64,000 nucleotides of DNA from Bacteroidota bacterium (GTDB taxonomy: Bacteria > Bacteroidota > Bacteroidia > AKYH767-A > JAHEYN01), in contig JAHEYN010000012.1 of assembly GCA_023251555.1 (NCBI GenBank), forward strand, positions 35,095 through 99,094, read 5' to 3'. The translations under genes were made by a program, and so were the position numbers. The notes under the pieces are model-generated. The model worked only from the letters and a program-made list of their open reading frames with translations, was not told the DNA's origin and searched no databases. Each line of letters starts with the position of its first letter. Within the stretch, counting starts at the first letter, position 1. This document shows, in pieces, positions 17,012 to 28,345 of the stretch.

Positions 17012-18319
17012 ATGCAGGCAATTAACAGGAAAACAGCACCTGCCTTCGGGCAGCTTGAAAAAATAGATATCATCCGGGCCAGTGAGAAAAAACTGGATAA
17101 CGGGATTCTTTTATACTATGTGTCGGCCGATATTCACGACCTGGTTAAGATTGAATTTATCTTTCCCGCCGGAAAATGGTTCGACACGAAACCTATGATT
17201 TCTTTCGTCACCAACAAGATGCTCACCGAAGGGACAAAAAACAAAACAGCTGCGGAAATTGCAGCTGCGATTGACTATTACGGGGCTTTTCTTCAAACAG
17301 AAACAACTGCTGATTTTGCAACCGTATGCATCTTTTCACTCAACAAACATCTTTCAAAGCTGCTTCCGGTAGTGAAAGAAATCCTTACAGAGCCCTTATT
17401 CCCGGAGAAAGAGAAAGAAATATTTATCCGCAACAAAAAGCAGCAGCTTGAAATCAGCAACGAACAGGTGGATTATACCGCCCGGAAAAAATTTGCCGAA
17501 GCCCTCTTCGGATCCGCCCACCCTTATGGTCATTATGTGAAACCCGAAGAGTATGATGCGGTTGAACAGCAGTATATGATTTCTTTTTACCGGCAGCATT
17601 ATAATTACAGGAACTGCAGGATTATTGTCTCCGGGAAGGCAGATGATAATGTGCTCAGCCTGGTCAACCGGACTTTCGGAACTGATAAATGGAATGACAC
17701 GGGAGAGTCTTCTCTATTGACTATGCCCGTTCATACGCCTTCTCCTTCACCTGTAAAGAATAATCATTTTGAAAAGAAAGATGCAGTTCAGTTTGCTATC
17801 AGGATCGGGAAACCTCTTTTTAACAAAACACATCATGATTACCCCGGGCTGCAGGTGCTGAATACTGTTTTGGGCGGCTATTTCGGCTCAAGACTGATGT
17901 CAAATATCCGGGAAGATAAGGGATTCACCTATGGGATAGGTTCCGCTCTTGTTTCCCTCACTAATGCAGGTTACTTATATATTGCAACTGAAGTGGGTGC
18001 AGAAGTGTGTAATCGTGCTGTAGATGAAATTTATGCCGAAATAGCCCGTCTGGCTGAGGAGCCTGTTGGAAAAGACGAATTGCAGCTTGTCAGGAATTAT
18101 ATTATGGGCACTTTTCTGAAGAGCATTGACGGGCCTTTTGCCCTTGCCGATAAATTCAAAGCTATAATGCTGTATGGGCTGGATTACAGCTACTACGATA
18201 CCTTTATCTCCACTGTTCAGAATATTACTCCCGACGGATTGCTCGGTCTGGCAAAAAAATATTTTGGCAGAGATACCTTTTACCAGGTGACAGTTGGAAA
18301 ATCCTTTGAAAAAAGTTGA
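17012..18319 (+). CDS. M16-family peptidase homologue lacking the zinc site
   Basis: 435 residues with the two-lobed M16 fold. Residues 60-75 align with the active helix of M16 enzymes, but the inverted zinc motif HxxEH is replaced: Phe65, Asn68 and Lys69 stand where His, Glu and His are expected. The C-terminal lobe keeps the family pattern GGYFGSRLMSNIREDKGFTYGIGS with the Arg/Tyr substrate-binding pair. This is the pattern of the non-catalytic subunit of heterodimeric M16 peptidases. Usually an active partner is adjacent, but none is here. No signal peptide is evident. It starts 17 bp after the phosphatase gene, the last gene of that run. Confidence 0.85.
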   Translation: MQAINRKTAPAFGQLEKIDIIRASEKKLDNGILLYYVSADIHDLVKIEFIFPAGKWFDTKPMISFVTNKMLTEGTKNKTAAEIAAAIDYYGAFLQTETTADFATVCIFSLNKHLSKLLPVVKEILTEPLFPEKEKEIFIRNKKQQLEISNEQVDYTARKKFAEALFGSAHPYGHYVKPEEYDAVEQQYMISFYRQHYNYRNCRIIVSGKADDNVLSLVNRTFGTDKWNDTGESSLLTMPVHTPSPSPVKNNHFEKKDAVQFAIRIGKPLFNKTHHDYPGLQVLNTVLGGYFGSRLMSNIREDKGFTYGIGSALVSLTNAGYLYIATEVGAEVCNRAVDEIYAEIARLAEEPVGKDELQLVRNYIMGTFLKSIDGPFALADKFKAIMLYGLDYSYYDTFISTVQNITPDGLLGLAKKYFGRDTFYQVTVGKSFEKS

Positions 18320-18346
18320 TATTCCCGCATTTATTTTGTAAATTTG
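18316..18346 (+). promoter_or_regulatory. Promoter of the large T9SS adhesin gene
   Basis: TTG (18316-18318), 20-bp spacer, TAAATTTG (18339-18346). The -33 box overlaps the M16 stop codon. The predicted transcription start leaves about 25 nt before the GTG start at 18377. Confidence 0.7.
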
Positions 18347-18376
18347 CCATTAGGGATATCTCTATCAATTCATTAG

Positions 18377-21300
18377 GTGAAACGACTCCTTCTTATCCTT
18401 TACTCTTTTCTTATTCTTATTCCAGCCCGTGCCTCTCATCTCATGGGGGGAGAGATCACATGGGAATGCCTGGGTACAGGAGAGTTTGTTTTTACTATGA
18501 AGATTTACCGCGACTGCAATGGCGTTTCGGGCCCTTCTTTCGCTTCGCTCGCTGTATGGAATTGCCCCGGGGTGACTTCCATCCCTTTGAATAAGATTGC
18601 CCAGAACGATATTTCTCCCGTATGCAATGCAGCCGGACCGGCCATCACCTGTGCAGGTGCTACAGGAACTACCGACGGGGCTGTTGAGGAGTTTGTGTTT
18701 GAATCCAATCCCATTATGCTTCCGGGGGTTCCGCCTGCCAATGGGTGGATATTCAGCTGGAGCAGCTGCTGCCGCAATGCTGCCATTGTCAATCTTTCCA
18801 TTCCCAGCGCCGGCTTTACACTTCGGGCCATCATGTATCCCTATAATGCTTCAAACACAAGCCCCTGCTATGACTCGTCTCCTGTGTTCGCAGAAAGGCC
18901 CTCTACAATTATCTGTACCGGCTATCCTTTTACTTTCAGTCATAACGCATGGGACAAAGACCTCGACTCCCTCGTTTATACATGGGACCAGCCCCTCGAG
19001 GAAATATACACCGGGCCCTGGAGCGGATCCAACCCTTCCCCCATACCTTTTTCCTCCGGCTATAGTATGACAAGTCCTCTTCCCGGCGTTACGCAGAATG
19101 CCAATAACGTACCGGCCGTTCTTAATCCAAGTACCGGTGAAATTTCATACACCTCTTACACTTCCGGCGCTTATGTGACTGTTATCAAAGTGGCTGCATA
19201 CAAGTGCGGGCAAAAGGTGGCGGAGGTTTTCAGGGAGATACAGGTGGTGCTGCTGTCCTGTGGCACGAATACTCCGCCTGATGTAACACCTCCCTTTAAA
19301 GATCCTCTGACAGGTCTTTATACCTCATACGCCGATACGGTTTATGCGGGAGATCTTGTAAACTTTACCCTCTCTGCCACCGACTTTGAATATCTCCAGA
19401 ACGGAAACCCACAGTATTGCTTCCTGAGCGCCAGCGGCAGTGAATTCGGCACCGGGTATGTCAATACCGCTTCCGGCTGTCTGAATCCTCCCTGCGCTAC
19501 ACTCAGCCCGCCGCCCGGAGACTCTGCTCAGTTCGGGATAGCTACCACATTCAACTGGCAGACTGATTGTAACCACCTTGGATACTCTACCCAGTGCCTT
19601 ACATTCTCCAACACTTACACCTTTGTGATAAAAATTTTTGATGATTATTGCCCAGCGCCCGGACTTAACTTTTCAAACATATCCATTACCATTCTTCCTC
19701 CCCCTGTGCTTGATGCTCCTGACCTGAGATGTGTATCCGTGCTGCCCAATGGAGATGTTTCGCTGTCATGGATAGTGCCACCCGATACTTCCGCCAGGTT
19801 CAGGAGTTATTATGTGTATGAAGCATCCGGTGCGGCAGGGCCTTTCACCAAGATAGACAGTATCTCCAATTACAACCAGACATCCTATACTCATGTTGGA
19901 GCGGGTGCAAATACAGCTCCGAAATATTACTACATGACAACAAGATCAACCTGCTTATGGCAGGTGTCCGGATCATCGGATACGCTGAAGTCCATGAAGC
20001 TGGATGTGACCAATCCCAACAATGGCATGGCGGATCTTTCCTGGAATGCCATTCATTCGCCCAACCTGCCTTCTTCATCCGGGTGGTACCGCATCTACAA
20101 GGAGTACCCGCCGGGGACATGGTCTCTCGTGGATTCTACGCAGGCCATTACATATTCCGACCCTGTTACGCTTTGCAACGATTCTGTGAACTACAGGGTT
20201 GAAATACAGGATGCCTCCGGCTGTGTTTCCGTATCCTCTGTGGATGGCGACAAATTCCAGGATATACTTGCACCCGCCACGCCGGTGATTGACAGCGTGA
20301 GTGTTGAAGCAGTTACAGGCAATGTGGTTATCGGCTGGGAGCCTGATACCTGCCCTGATACAAAGTGCTATATCGTTTACCAGTTTGTTAACGGGATATG
20401 GGATTCTATTGCCAATGTGTGCGGCATTAACAATACGGCATATAATACCGGTATGGCTGCTGCCTGTGTGGATTCCTTCAGGGTTGTAGCGTATGACAGC
20501 TGCGGAAACACCAGCATTTTCGGTTCTCCGCACAATACCATCTGTCTGACAGTGGCCCTGAAATCATGCGAGTCACAGGCCGTACTGGGCTGGAATGAAT
20601 ACATTAACTGGCCCGGCGGAGTATTGGCTTACAACATTTATGCAAGTGAAAACGGCGGGATACCATTCCTTCTTGCATCCAATAACGGAACCACTACAGG
20701 TTATATACATACTCCTCTTAACCAATTTTCCACTTACTGTTATATCGTACAGGCTGTGGATACCAGCGGGAGAAAAACATCTTCCTCCAACCAGGTGTGC
20801 ATTTTTGCCAATGTTCCCAACCCGCCGAAGTTTCTTTATACCATGACGGCTACTGTCAGCGGCACTCACCAGGCACGGGTGGATTTTTATGCGGATACCG
20901 CTGGCGATGTGATTTATTACAATATACTCAGGTCTGCCAGCCAGGGCGGGCCGTACGAAAAGATAGGTGTAGCTCCCGGTACTTCAAGCCCCTATTTTTC
21001 TTATTATGATTATACTGCCGAAACAGACGTCAGGAGTTATTACTACAAAGCCGTTGCTATAGACAGTTGCGGAACAGAGGTGTTTACTTCAAATCTCGGT
21101 CGCACTATATACCTCGAAGGTGAGCCCAATGGAGATTATACCAATACGTTGAAATGGAATGATTATGAAGACTGGTCCGGAGAAGTGAAGTGCTATAATT
21201 TATACAGGAGCGTGGATGACGTGTGGCAGCCGGCCCCCGTTGACATTGTGCCGTTTGGAAACAACACTTTCCTCGATGACACTATCTCTGATTATGCCGA

Positions 21301-21679
21301 CAAGGAAGGAAAGTTTTGCTACCTGGTTCAGGCATTTGAGGATACCGGTAATGTTTATGGCTTTGCAGATACCAGTTTGTCCAACATTGCCTGCATCATA
21401 CAGGGGCCGAGATTATACTCACCGAATGCATTTACCCCTGACGGCAAGAACCCGAAATTTTACCCGCTCAGTGTTTTCATTGATGCAAGCACCTACTCTT
21501 TTATAATTTACGACAGGTGGGGAAGGCTTTTGTTTGAAACAGAGGATTCCTCTCTCGGATGGGACGGTACTTTTAAAGGAGAGCCAATGCCGGAGGGCGT
21601 TTATGCCTACATTGTGAAATTTACCGGAACGAACGGTAAAAAGATTGAGAGAAAAGGAACGGTTACCCTGATCAGGTAG
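18377..21679 (+). CDS. Large secreted protein with type B T9SS sorting domain
   Basis: 1100 residues with a GTG start at 18377, chosen because it begins a signal peptide (MKRLLLILYSFLILIPARAS) and no in-frame ATG is upstream. The N-terminal region (20-300) is Cys-rich, of a type common in Bacteroidota gliding-associated proteins (SHLMGGEITWEC). The middle holds several fibronectin-III/Ig-like modules with regular Cys pairs. The C-terminal ~85 residues are the CHU_C gliding-motility-associated domain (SPNAFTPDGKN, YDRWGRLLFE, GWDGTFKGEPMPEGVYAYIVKF), a type B T9SS signal. It should be exported by T9SS and stay attached to, or be released from, the cell surface. Confidence 0.9.
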   Translation: MKRLLLILYSFLILIPARASHLMGGEITWECLGTGEFVFTMKIYRDCNGVSGPSFASLAVWNCPGVTSIPLNKIAQNDISPVCNAAGPAITCAGATGTTDGAVEEFVFESNPIMLPGVPPANGWIFSWSSCCRNAAIVNLSIPSAGFTLRAIMYPYNASNTSPCYDSSPVFAERPSTIICTGYPFTFSHNAWDKDLDSLVYTWDQPLEEIYTGPWSGSNPSPIPFSSGYSMTSPLPGVTQNANNVPAVLNPSTGEISYTSYTSGAYVTVIKVAAYKCGQKVAEVFREIQVVLLSCGTNTPPDVTPPFKDPLTGLYTSYADTVYAGDLVNFTLSATDFEYLQNGNPQYCFLSASGSEFGTGYVNTASGCLNPPCATLSPPPGDSAQFGIATTFNWQTDCNHLGYSTQCLTFSNTYTFVIKIFDDYCPAPGLNFSNISITILPPPVLDAPDLRCVSVLPNGDVSLSWIVPPDTSARFRSYYVYEASGAAGPFTKIDSISNYNQTSYTHVGAGANTAPKYYYMTTRSTCLWQVSGSSDTLKSMKLDVTNPNNGMADLSWNAIHSPNLPSSSGWYRIYKEYPPGTWSLVDSTQAITYSDPVTLCNDSVNYRVEIQDASGCVSVSSVDGDKFQDILAPATPVIDSVSVEAVTGNVVIGWEPDTCPDTKCYIVYQFVNGIWDSIANVCGINNTAYNTGMAAACVDSFRVVAYDSCGNTSIFGSPHNTICLTVALKSCESQAVLGWNEYINWPGGVLAYNIYASENGGIPFLLASNNGTTTGYIHTPLNQFSTYCYIVQAVDTSGRKTSSSNQVCIFANVPNPPKFLYTMTATVSGTHQARVDFYADTAGDVIYYNILRSASQGGPYEKIGVAPGTSSPYFSYYDYTAETDVRSYYYKAVAIDSCGTEVFTSNLGRTIYLEGEPNGDYTNTLKWNDYEDWSGEVKCYNLYRSVDDVWQPAPVDIVPFGNNTFLDDTISDYADKEGKFCYLVQAFEDTGNVYGFADTSLSNIACIIQGPRLYSPNAFTPDGKNPKFYPLSVFIDASTYSFIIYDRWGRLLFETEDSSLGWDGTFKGEPMPEGVYAYIVKFTGTNGKKIERKGTVTLIR

Positions 21680-21698
21680 GCTTCAGCAGATATTTTCT

Positions 21699-21706
21699 TA
21701 CCTTTG
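21699..21706 (+). promoter_or_regulatory. -7 element of guaB
   Basis: TACCTTTG, 97 bp before the guaB ATG. If used, the leader of about 90 nt contains repeat copy B. No clear -33 TTG at the expected distance. Confidence 0.5.
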
Positions 21707-21729
21707 CACCACTTTTACAGACAGGGTGA

Positions 21730-23276
<1,547 letters not shown>

Positions 23277-23282
23277 GTCCGG

Positions 23283-23672
23283 ATGAAAACCACATTGATC
23301 TTCCCGGTATTTTTCCTTGCTGCACCTGCTTCTTTTTCCCAGGCTCCCAAAGACCCTCAGAATATCAGGATAGTTACAGACAGGGAACCTGCATATCCCG
23401 GTGGCGACCAGGCGCTTTATGATTATGTATTTCACCACGTAAAGTATTCTGAAGAGGCGAAGGCAAAGCATATAGAAGGAGAAGTCCTGCTGAGTTTTGA
23501 CGTACTGGCCGACAGCACTGTTACCGATCTGCAGGTATTGAAGGCCGCAGGTTATGGAATTGATGAAGAAGTGAAGCGCATTGTAAAGCAGCTTAAGTTC
23601 ATTCCTGCCGTTCAGAACGGTACCAGGGTAAGGATGAATATGATGGTTACTTTTCCTGTCAGGGCACACTGA
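23283..23672 (+). CDS. Periplasmic protein with TonB C-terminal domain
   Basis: 129 residues: signal peptide (1-19, ending SFSQ) and a TonB C-terminal-like domain (about 40-127), with the signature GEVLLSFDVLADSTVTDLQVLKAAGYGIDEEVKR followed by FIPAVQNG. There is no transmembrane anchor or proline-rich spacer, so it is not a classical TonB. Stand-alone domains of this kind are common in Bacteroidota, and their roles are mostly unknown. It starts 6 bp after guaB and is probably co-transcribed with it. Confidence 0.85.
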   Translation: MKTTLIFPVFFLAAPASFSQAPKDPQNIRIVTDREPAYPGGDQALYDYVFHHVKYSEEAKAKHIEGEVLLSFDVLADSTVTDLQVLKAAGYGIDEEVKRIVKQLKFIPAVQNGTRVRMNMMVTFPVRAH

Positions 23673-23689
23673 GAAAGCGCACCTGCAAA

Positions 23690-23721
23690 TTTGGTGACGA
23701 CTTAATAATTCTCTACTTTTG
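23690..23721 (+). promoter_or_regulatory. Promoter of the nuo operon
   Basis: TTTG (23690-23693), 20-bp spacer, TACTTTTG (23714-23721), matching both Bacteroidota boxes. It is 18 bp before the nuoA ATG, giving a leader of only about 10 nt. Confidence 0.75.
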
Positions 23722-23738
23722 CCCGCACCATTCCGCTC

Positions 23739-24113
23739 ATGAATTCTCAAAGTTTACCATCCGATTACATCCCGGTATTAATACAGTTTATCGTTGCTGC
23801 AGGCTTTGTCGGGGCCACCATGTTTGTTACACATTTACTCGGGCCGAAAAGAAAGTCGAAAGTCAAGCTGGAAGCCTTTGAATGCGGTATTGAAATAAAG
23901 GGGAACGCAAGAGTGCCTTTCTCGATCAAGTATTTCTTAGTCGCAATATTATTTGTGTTATTTGATGTGGAGGTCATCTTCATGTATCCATGGGCTGTGA
24001 ACTTCAAAGAACTTAAGATGCAGGGGCTTGTGGAGATGTTTCTTTTCATTGCGTTGTTTATAGTCGGCTTCATATATATACTCAGGAAAGGTGCCCTGCG
24101 CTGGGAAGACTAA
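23739..24113 (+). CDS. nuoA: NADH-quinone oxidoreductase subunit A
   Basis: 124 residues with three transmembrane helices (about 11-33, 68-88, 95-115). It carries the conserved loop YxxxFECGxx seen here as LEAFECGIEIKGNARVPFSIKY and FDVEVIFMYPW after it. NuoA is a membrane-arm subunit close to the quinone site of complex I. It is the first gene of a complete, ordered nuoA-N operon. Confidence 0.95.
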   Translation: MNSQSLPSDYIPVLIQFIVAAGFVGATMFVTHLLGPKRKSKVKLEAFECGIEIKGNARVPFSIKYFLVAILFVLFDVEVIFMYPWAVNFKELKMQGLVEMFLFIALFIVGFIYILRKGALRWED

Positions 24114-24122
24114 AGAGATACG

Positions 24123-24686
24123 ATGAACACCATACCGTCATCTTCGACCTCGGTCAATACGGTTCCTTCCCCTGAAGGCCACGGGGGGCCTGGTTTTTTT
24201 GCTACTTCCCTTGATAAGGTTGTCGGTCTTGCGCGTAAAAACTCGCTTTGGCCCCTTCCTTTTGCCACCTCCTGCTGCGGAATAGAATTCATGGCCACCA
24301 TGGCTGCACATTACGATCTCGGGCGTTTCGGGTCCGAGCGCCTCAGTTTTTCACCCCGCCAGGCGGACCTGCTGATGGTGATGGGCACCATTGCAAAAAA
24401 GATGGCGCCTGTTGTCAGGCAGGTTTACGAACAGATGGCGGAGCCGAGATGGGTGCTTGCCATGGGAGCCTGCGCTTCCAGCGGTGGAATATTTGACACA
24501 TACAGTGTCCTGCAGGGCATAGACAGGATAGTCCCGGTGGATGTTTACATTCCGGGTTGCCCTCCCCGGCCCGAACAGGTCATAGACGGAATCCTCAGGA
24601 TACAGGATCTTGTGCAGAATGAGAGTCTGAGAAGAAGAAATTCTCCGGAATACAAAGCCCTCCTTGAAAAGTACGGAATGAAATGA
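24123..24686 (+). CDS. nuoB: NADH-quinone oxidoreductase subunit B
   Basis: 187 residues. Peripheral subunit that binds the terminal 4Fe-4S cluster N2, which reduces quinone. Cluster ligands are visible: the tandem Cys in SCCGIEF, the Cys in [11 protein letters not shown], and the Cys in PGCPPRPEQ. The first ~30 residues are a Ser/Pro/Gly-rich extension. Nine bp separate it from nuoA, and its stop overlaps the nuoC start by 4 bp. Confidence 0.96.
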   Translation: MNTIPSSSTSVNTVPSPEGHGGPGFFATSLDKVVGLARKNSLWPLPFATSCCGIEFMATMAAHYDLGRFGSERLSFSPRQADLLMVMGTIAKKMAPVVRQVYEQMAEPRWVLAMGACASSGGIFDTYSVLQGIDRIVPVDVYIPGCPPRPEQVIDGILRIQDLVQNESLRRRNSPEYKALLEKYGMK

Positions 24687-25195
24687 AAGAGGCGAAGGAC
24701 ATCTCTGCGCTTGCAGACAAACTGCAAGCCCGTTTTGGAAGCGACCTTGTCTCAATGGATGCTGGCGGCGGGATTCCAGTTGCGGTGGTAAGCAAAGACA
24801 GGATTTTTGATGTGATATCTTTCCTGTACAGAGAAGAAGACCTTGCGTTCCGCTTTCTGACTACCCTCTGCGGAGTGCATTATCCGCTCCATGAGAAAGA
24901 CAGGACATATTCAGTTGTGTATCACCTGCACAGCCTGACATCCAATACACGCCTGCGTGTTAAAATATTCTTTTCCGAAGATAAACCCGAAGTACCCTCG
25001 CTGACACCGCTCTTCTCCGCTGCAAACTGGATGGAGCGGGAGGCGTATGATTTCTATGGAATCATTTTCAAAGGCCATCCTGATCTCAGGCGCATATTGA
25101 ACATGGATGATATGAAAGGCTTCCCAATGAGAAAAGAATTCCCCCTCGAAGACCCCACGCGTGAAGATAAGGATGACAGCATGTTCGGCAGGTAG
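24683..25195 (+). CDS. nuoC: NADH-quinone oxidoreductase subunit C
   Basis: 170 residues, the 30-kDa subunit of complex I, separate from NuoD rather than fused as in E. coli. The family signature is present near the C terminus ([26 protein letters not shown], then KEFPLED). It begins in the ATGA overlap with nuoB. Confidence 0.95.
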   Translation: MKEAKDISALADKLQARFGSDLVSMDAGGGIPVAVVSKDRIFDVISFLYREEDLAFRFLTTLCGVHYPLHEKDRTYSVVYHLHSLTSNTRLRVKIFFSEDKPEVPSLTPLFSAANWMEREAYDFYGIIFKGHPDLRRILNMDDMKGFPMRKEFPLEDPTREDKDDSMFGR

Positions 25196-25210
25196 TTTAA
25201 ACTGATTGTT

Positions 25211-26425
25211 ATGGCAGGGAAACAAGAAACTGCAGTTAAGATTAAAGAAGAAAAGGAATATTCCACCCTGAATCTCGGGCCTACCCATCCTGCTACCCAT
25301 GGTATTTTTCAGAACGTTCTTAAAATGGACGGGGAAATTATCGTGGATTCCGAATCAACCATAGGATATATCCACAGGGCTTTTGAAAAGATTGCAGAGC
25401 ACAGGCCATATTACCAGCTTACGCCTCTCACCGACAGGATGAATTATTGTTCGGCTCCCATCAACAATATGGGACTGTTCATGACAATTGAGAAGCTGCT
25501 TGGCGTTACTCTTCCCAAACGTGTGGAATATCTCCGCGTGATAGTGATGGAACTGTCGCGTATCTCGGATCACATTATCTGCAACAGCGTTATCGGAGTG
25601 GACAGCGGTGCGCTTACAGGGTTTGTGTATCTCTTCCAGCACAGGGAGCTGGTATATGAGATTTTCGAGGAGATATGCGGATCCCGTCTTACTACCAATA
25701 TGGGACGTGTCGGCGGATTTGAAAGAAATTTTTCTCCTGTTGCATGGGCAAAGCTTGATAAGTTCATGAAAGAATTTCCGGGGGCGCTCAAAGAGTTTGA
25801 AAATCTTCTTGTCAGGAACAGGATATTCATGGATCGTACTGTAGGAACCGGAGCGATCTCTGCAGAACGGGCGCTCAACAATAGTTTTACAGGGCCCAAC
25901 CTGCGTGCTGCGGGAGTGGATTATGACGTGCGGGTAATGACCCCGTATTCTTCCTATGAAGATTTTGAATTTGACATTCCGCTCGGGACAGGCGGAGATA
26001 CCTATGACCGTTTCATGGTACGCAACGAAGAAATGTGGCAGAGCCTGCGCATTATCCGCCAGGCCCTGGAAAAGCTGAAAGAACTTCCCGGAGATGTATA
26101 CCATGCTGATGTCCCGGATTTCTATCTTCCTCCCAAACAGGAGGTATATAACAATATGGAAGCTCTCATCTATCATTTTAAAGTGGTGATGGGCGAAGTC
26201 TCTGTTCCCGTCGGAGAGGTATATAATTGTGTGGAAGGGGCAAACGGCGAACTTGGCTTTTATCTTGTAAGCGACGGAGGCAGAACACCTTACCGCCTGC
26301 ATTTCCGCCGCCCTTGCTTTATATATTACCAGGCATTTGCGGAGATGGTGAGAGGCTCCATGCTTTCCGATGCCATACTTACTTTAAGCAGTCTTAATGT
26401 GATAGCCGGCGAACTCGATGCATGA
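25211..26425 (+). CDS. nuoD: NADH-quinone oxidoreductase subunit D
   Basis: 404 residues, the 49-kDa subunit that forms the quinone-binding cavity with NuoB. Recognisable by GPTHPATHG (the quinone-head-group His lies in this loop), GYIHRAFEK, MNYCSAPINN, and DLPxGE-like EVSVPVGEVYNCVEGANGE near the C terminus. It is related to the large subunit of NiFe hydrogenases but lacks the nickel-binding cysteines. Confidence 0.96.
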   Translation: MAGKQETAVKIKEEKEYSTLNLGPTHPATHGIFQNVLKMDGEIIVDSESTIGYIHRAFEKIAEHRPYYQLTPLTDRMNYCSAPINNMGLFMTIEKLLGVTLPKRVEYLRVIVMELSRISDHIICNSVIGVDSGALTGFVYLFQHRELVYEIFEEICGSRLTTNMGRVGGFERNFSPVAWAKLDKFMKEFPGALKEFENLLVRNRIFMDRTVGTGAISAERALNNSFTGPNLRAAGVDYDVRVMTPYSSYEDFEFDIPLGTGGDTYDRFMVRNEEMWQSLRIIRQALEKLKELPGDVYHADVPDFYLPPKQEVYNNMEALIYHFKVVMGEVSVPVGEVYNCVEGANGELGFYLVSDGGRTPYRLHFRRPCFIYYQAFAEMVRGSMLSDAILTLSSLNVIAGELDA

Positions 26426-26429
26426 TCTT

Positions 26430-26984
26430 ATGAGCGAAAAGAAAAATATTAAATTTCCGGAAGATGCCCTGGTGCTGGTGCACAGGATCATGGCACGTTA
26501 TCCTCCCGGGAGGCAGAAATCAGCTATTTTGCCGGTGCTTCACCTTGCACAGGCTGAGTTTGACGGATGGCTGAGCTCTCCTGTAATGGATTACGTTGCC
26601 TCTCTTCTCGGCATCAAACCCATAGAGGTATATGAAGTTGCTTCTTTTTACAGTATGTTCAATCTCAAACCCGTTGGCAAATGCGTGATAGAAGTATGCC
26701 GTACCGGGCCATGCTGGCTGATGGGAGCCGAGGATATTGTTACATACCTTGAGAAAAAACTTGGCATAAAAACAGGAGAAACCACTCCAGACGGGATGTT
26801 TACCCTTAAAACGGTTGAATGTCTTGCATCATGCGGGACAGCTCCCATGATGCAGGTGGGGGAAAAGTACCATGAAAATCTTACCTGTGAAAAGCTGGAT
26901 GAAATACTCGGTGAATACAGGAAAAACACAGAGGATCATATTTCTCACTGGGCAAAGGATAAAATAAAAAGTAAAGAAGCTTAA
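26430..26984 (+). CDS. nuoE: NADH-quinone oxidoreductase subunit E
   Basis: 184 residues from ATG 26430, just past the nuoD stop; ATG 26418 adds four residues and would overlap nuoD by 8 bp, so either start is possible. It is the 24-kDa thioredoxin-fold subunit binding the 2Fe-2S cluster N1a. Ligands are the CRTGPC pair and the later CLASCGTAP pair. It pairs with NuoF in the NADH-oxidising module. Confidence 0.93.
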   Translation: MSEKKNIKFPEDALVLVHRIMARYPPGRQKSAILPVLHLAQAEFDGWLSSPVMDYVASLLGIKPIEVYEVASFYSMFNLKPVGKCVIEVCRTGPCWLMGAEDIVTYLEKKLGIKTGETTPDGMFTLKTVECLASCGTAPMMQVGEKYHENLTCEKLDEILGEYRKNTEDHISHWAKDKIKSKEA

Positions 26985-26993
26985 GCAAATAAC

Positions 26994-28334
26994 ATGGCCA
27001 GGAAACTTCTCCTTGAAAATATTGATGTTCCCGGAATAAATTCCATGGAAGCATACCGTGCTCACGGCGGCTACGCAGCCCTTGAAAAGGCGATGAGGAT
27101 GAAACCTGCGGAGATCGTGGAGGAGGTTAAAAAGTCAGGCCTCCGCGGCAGGGGAGGTGCCGGGTTTCCTACCGGGATGAAATGGAGTTTTATTGCCAAT
27201 CCTCCGGGGGTGCCTCATTACCTTATATGTAATGCTGATGAGAGCGAACCCGGGACATTCAAGGACAGGTTCCTCATGCAGCGCAAGCCCCATCTTCTTA
27301 TCGAGGGGATGATTATTTCAAGTTTTGCACTGGGGGCAAACACCTCGTACATATATATAAGAGGTGAGATGCTTTACGTGCTTCATATTCTTGAAAAAGC
27401 AATACAAGAGGCTTATGATGCCGGTTATCTCGGTAAAAATATTCTTGGCAGCGGGTTTGACCTTGACCTGTACGTACACCCGGGTGCCGGCGCATACATC
27501 TGCGGGGAAGAGACGGGGCTGATTGAGTCTCTCGAAGGCAAGAGAGGCAATCCGCGGATCAAGCCTCCCTTCCCGGCTGTAAAGGGATTGTGGGATTGCC
27601 CCACCGTAGTAAATAATGTGGAAACCATTGCGGCTGTGGTTCCTGTGATCAGTATGGGAGGGGATGAGTATGCAAAAATCGGTATAGGCAAAAGTACGGG
27701 GACAAAACTTATTTCTGCCTGCGGGCATATAAACAAGCCCGGGGTATACGAGATTGAGCTGGGACTTCCGGTCGAAGAGTTCATTTATTCTGATCAGTAT
27801 TGCGGGGGTATACGCGGGGGAAGGAAGCTCAAAGCCGTTGTGGCAGGAGGTTCTTCCGTTCCCATTTTGCCTTCCGATCTCATTTTGAAAACACCGAAAG
27901 GGGAGCCAAGGCTCATGAGCTATGAGTCGCTGAGCGATGGCGGCTTCCAGTCGGGTACCATGCTTGGCTCCGGGGGATTCATTGCTATGGACGAAACCAC
28001 AAGTATTGTAAAGAACCTTTGGAACTTTACCCGTTTCTATCATCATGAGAGCTGCGGGCAGTGTTCTCCCTGCCGTGAGGGCACAGGCTGGATGGAGAAG
28101 GTGCTGCATAAGATTCTTACGGGGCATGGGACAATAAAAGATATTGACCTCCTGTGGGACATACAGGGAAAGATAGAAGGGAAAACTATTTGCCCGCTGG
28201 GGGATGCGGCAGCATGGCCTGTTGCCAGCGCCATACGTCATTTCAGAGCGGAGTTTGAGGAATATGTAAAAAACCCTTCGAAAATTAAAGATGTAAAGCA
28301 TTATTACCGCCTGCATGATATGCCGGTGATATAA
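26994..28334 (+). CDS. nuoF: NADH-quinone oxidoreductase subunit F
   Basis: 446 residues, the 51-kDa subunit that binds NADH, FMN and 4Fe-4S cluster N3. The NADH/FMN glycine-rich motif is GLRGRGGAGFPTGMKW (about 44-59), followed by the FMN segment NADESEPGTFKDR and CGEETGLIESLEG. The cluster ligands are in ESCGQCSPCREGTGW with a fourth Cys in TICPLGD. Full length. Confidence 0.97.
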   Translation: MARKLLLENIDVPGINSMEAYRAHGGYAALEKAMRMKPAEIVEEVKKSGLRGRGGAGFPTGMKWSFIANPPGVPHYLICNADESEPGTFKDRFLMQRKPHLLIEGMIISSFALGANTSYIYIRGEMLYVLHILEKAIQEAYDAGYLGKNILGSGFDLDLYVHPGAGAYICGEETGLIESLEGKRGNPRIKPPFPAVKGLWDCPTVVNNVETIAAVVPVISMGGDEYAKIGIGKSTGTKLISACGHINKPGVYEIELGLPVEEFIYSDQYCGGIRGGRKLKAVVAGGSSVPILPSDLILKTPKGEPRLMSYESLSDGGFQSGTMLGSGGFIAMDETTSIVKNLWNFTRFYHHESCGQCSPCREGTGWMEKVLHKILTGHGTIKDIDLLWDIQGKIEGKTICPLGDAAAWPVASAIRHFRAEFEEYVKNPSKIKDVKHYYRLHDMPVI

Positions 28335-28345
28335 AAAACTGCATA

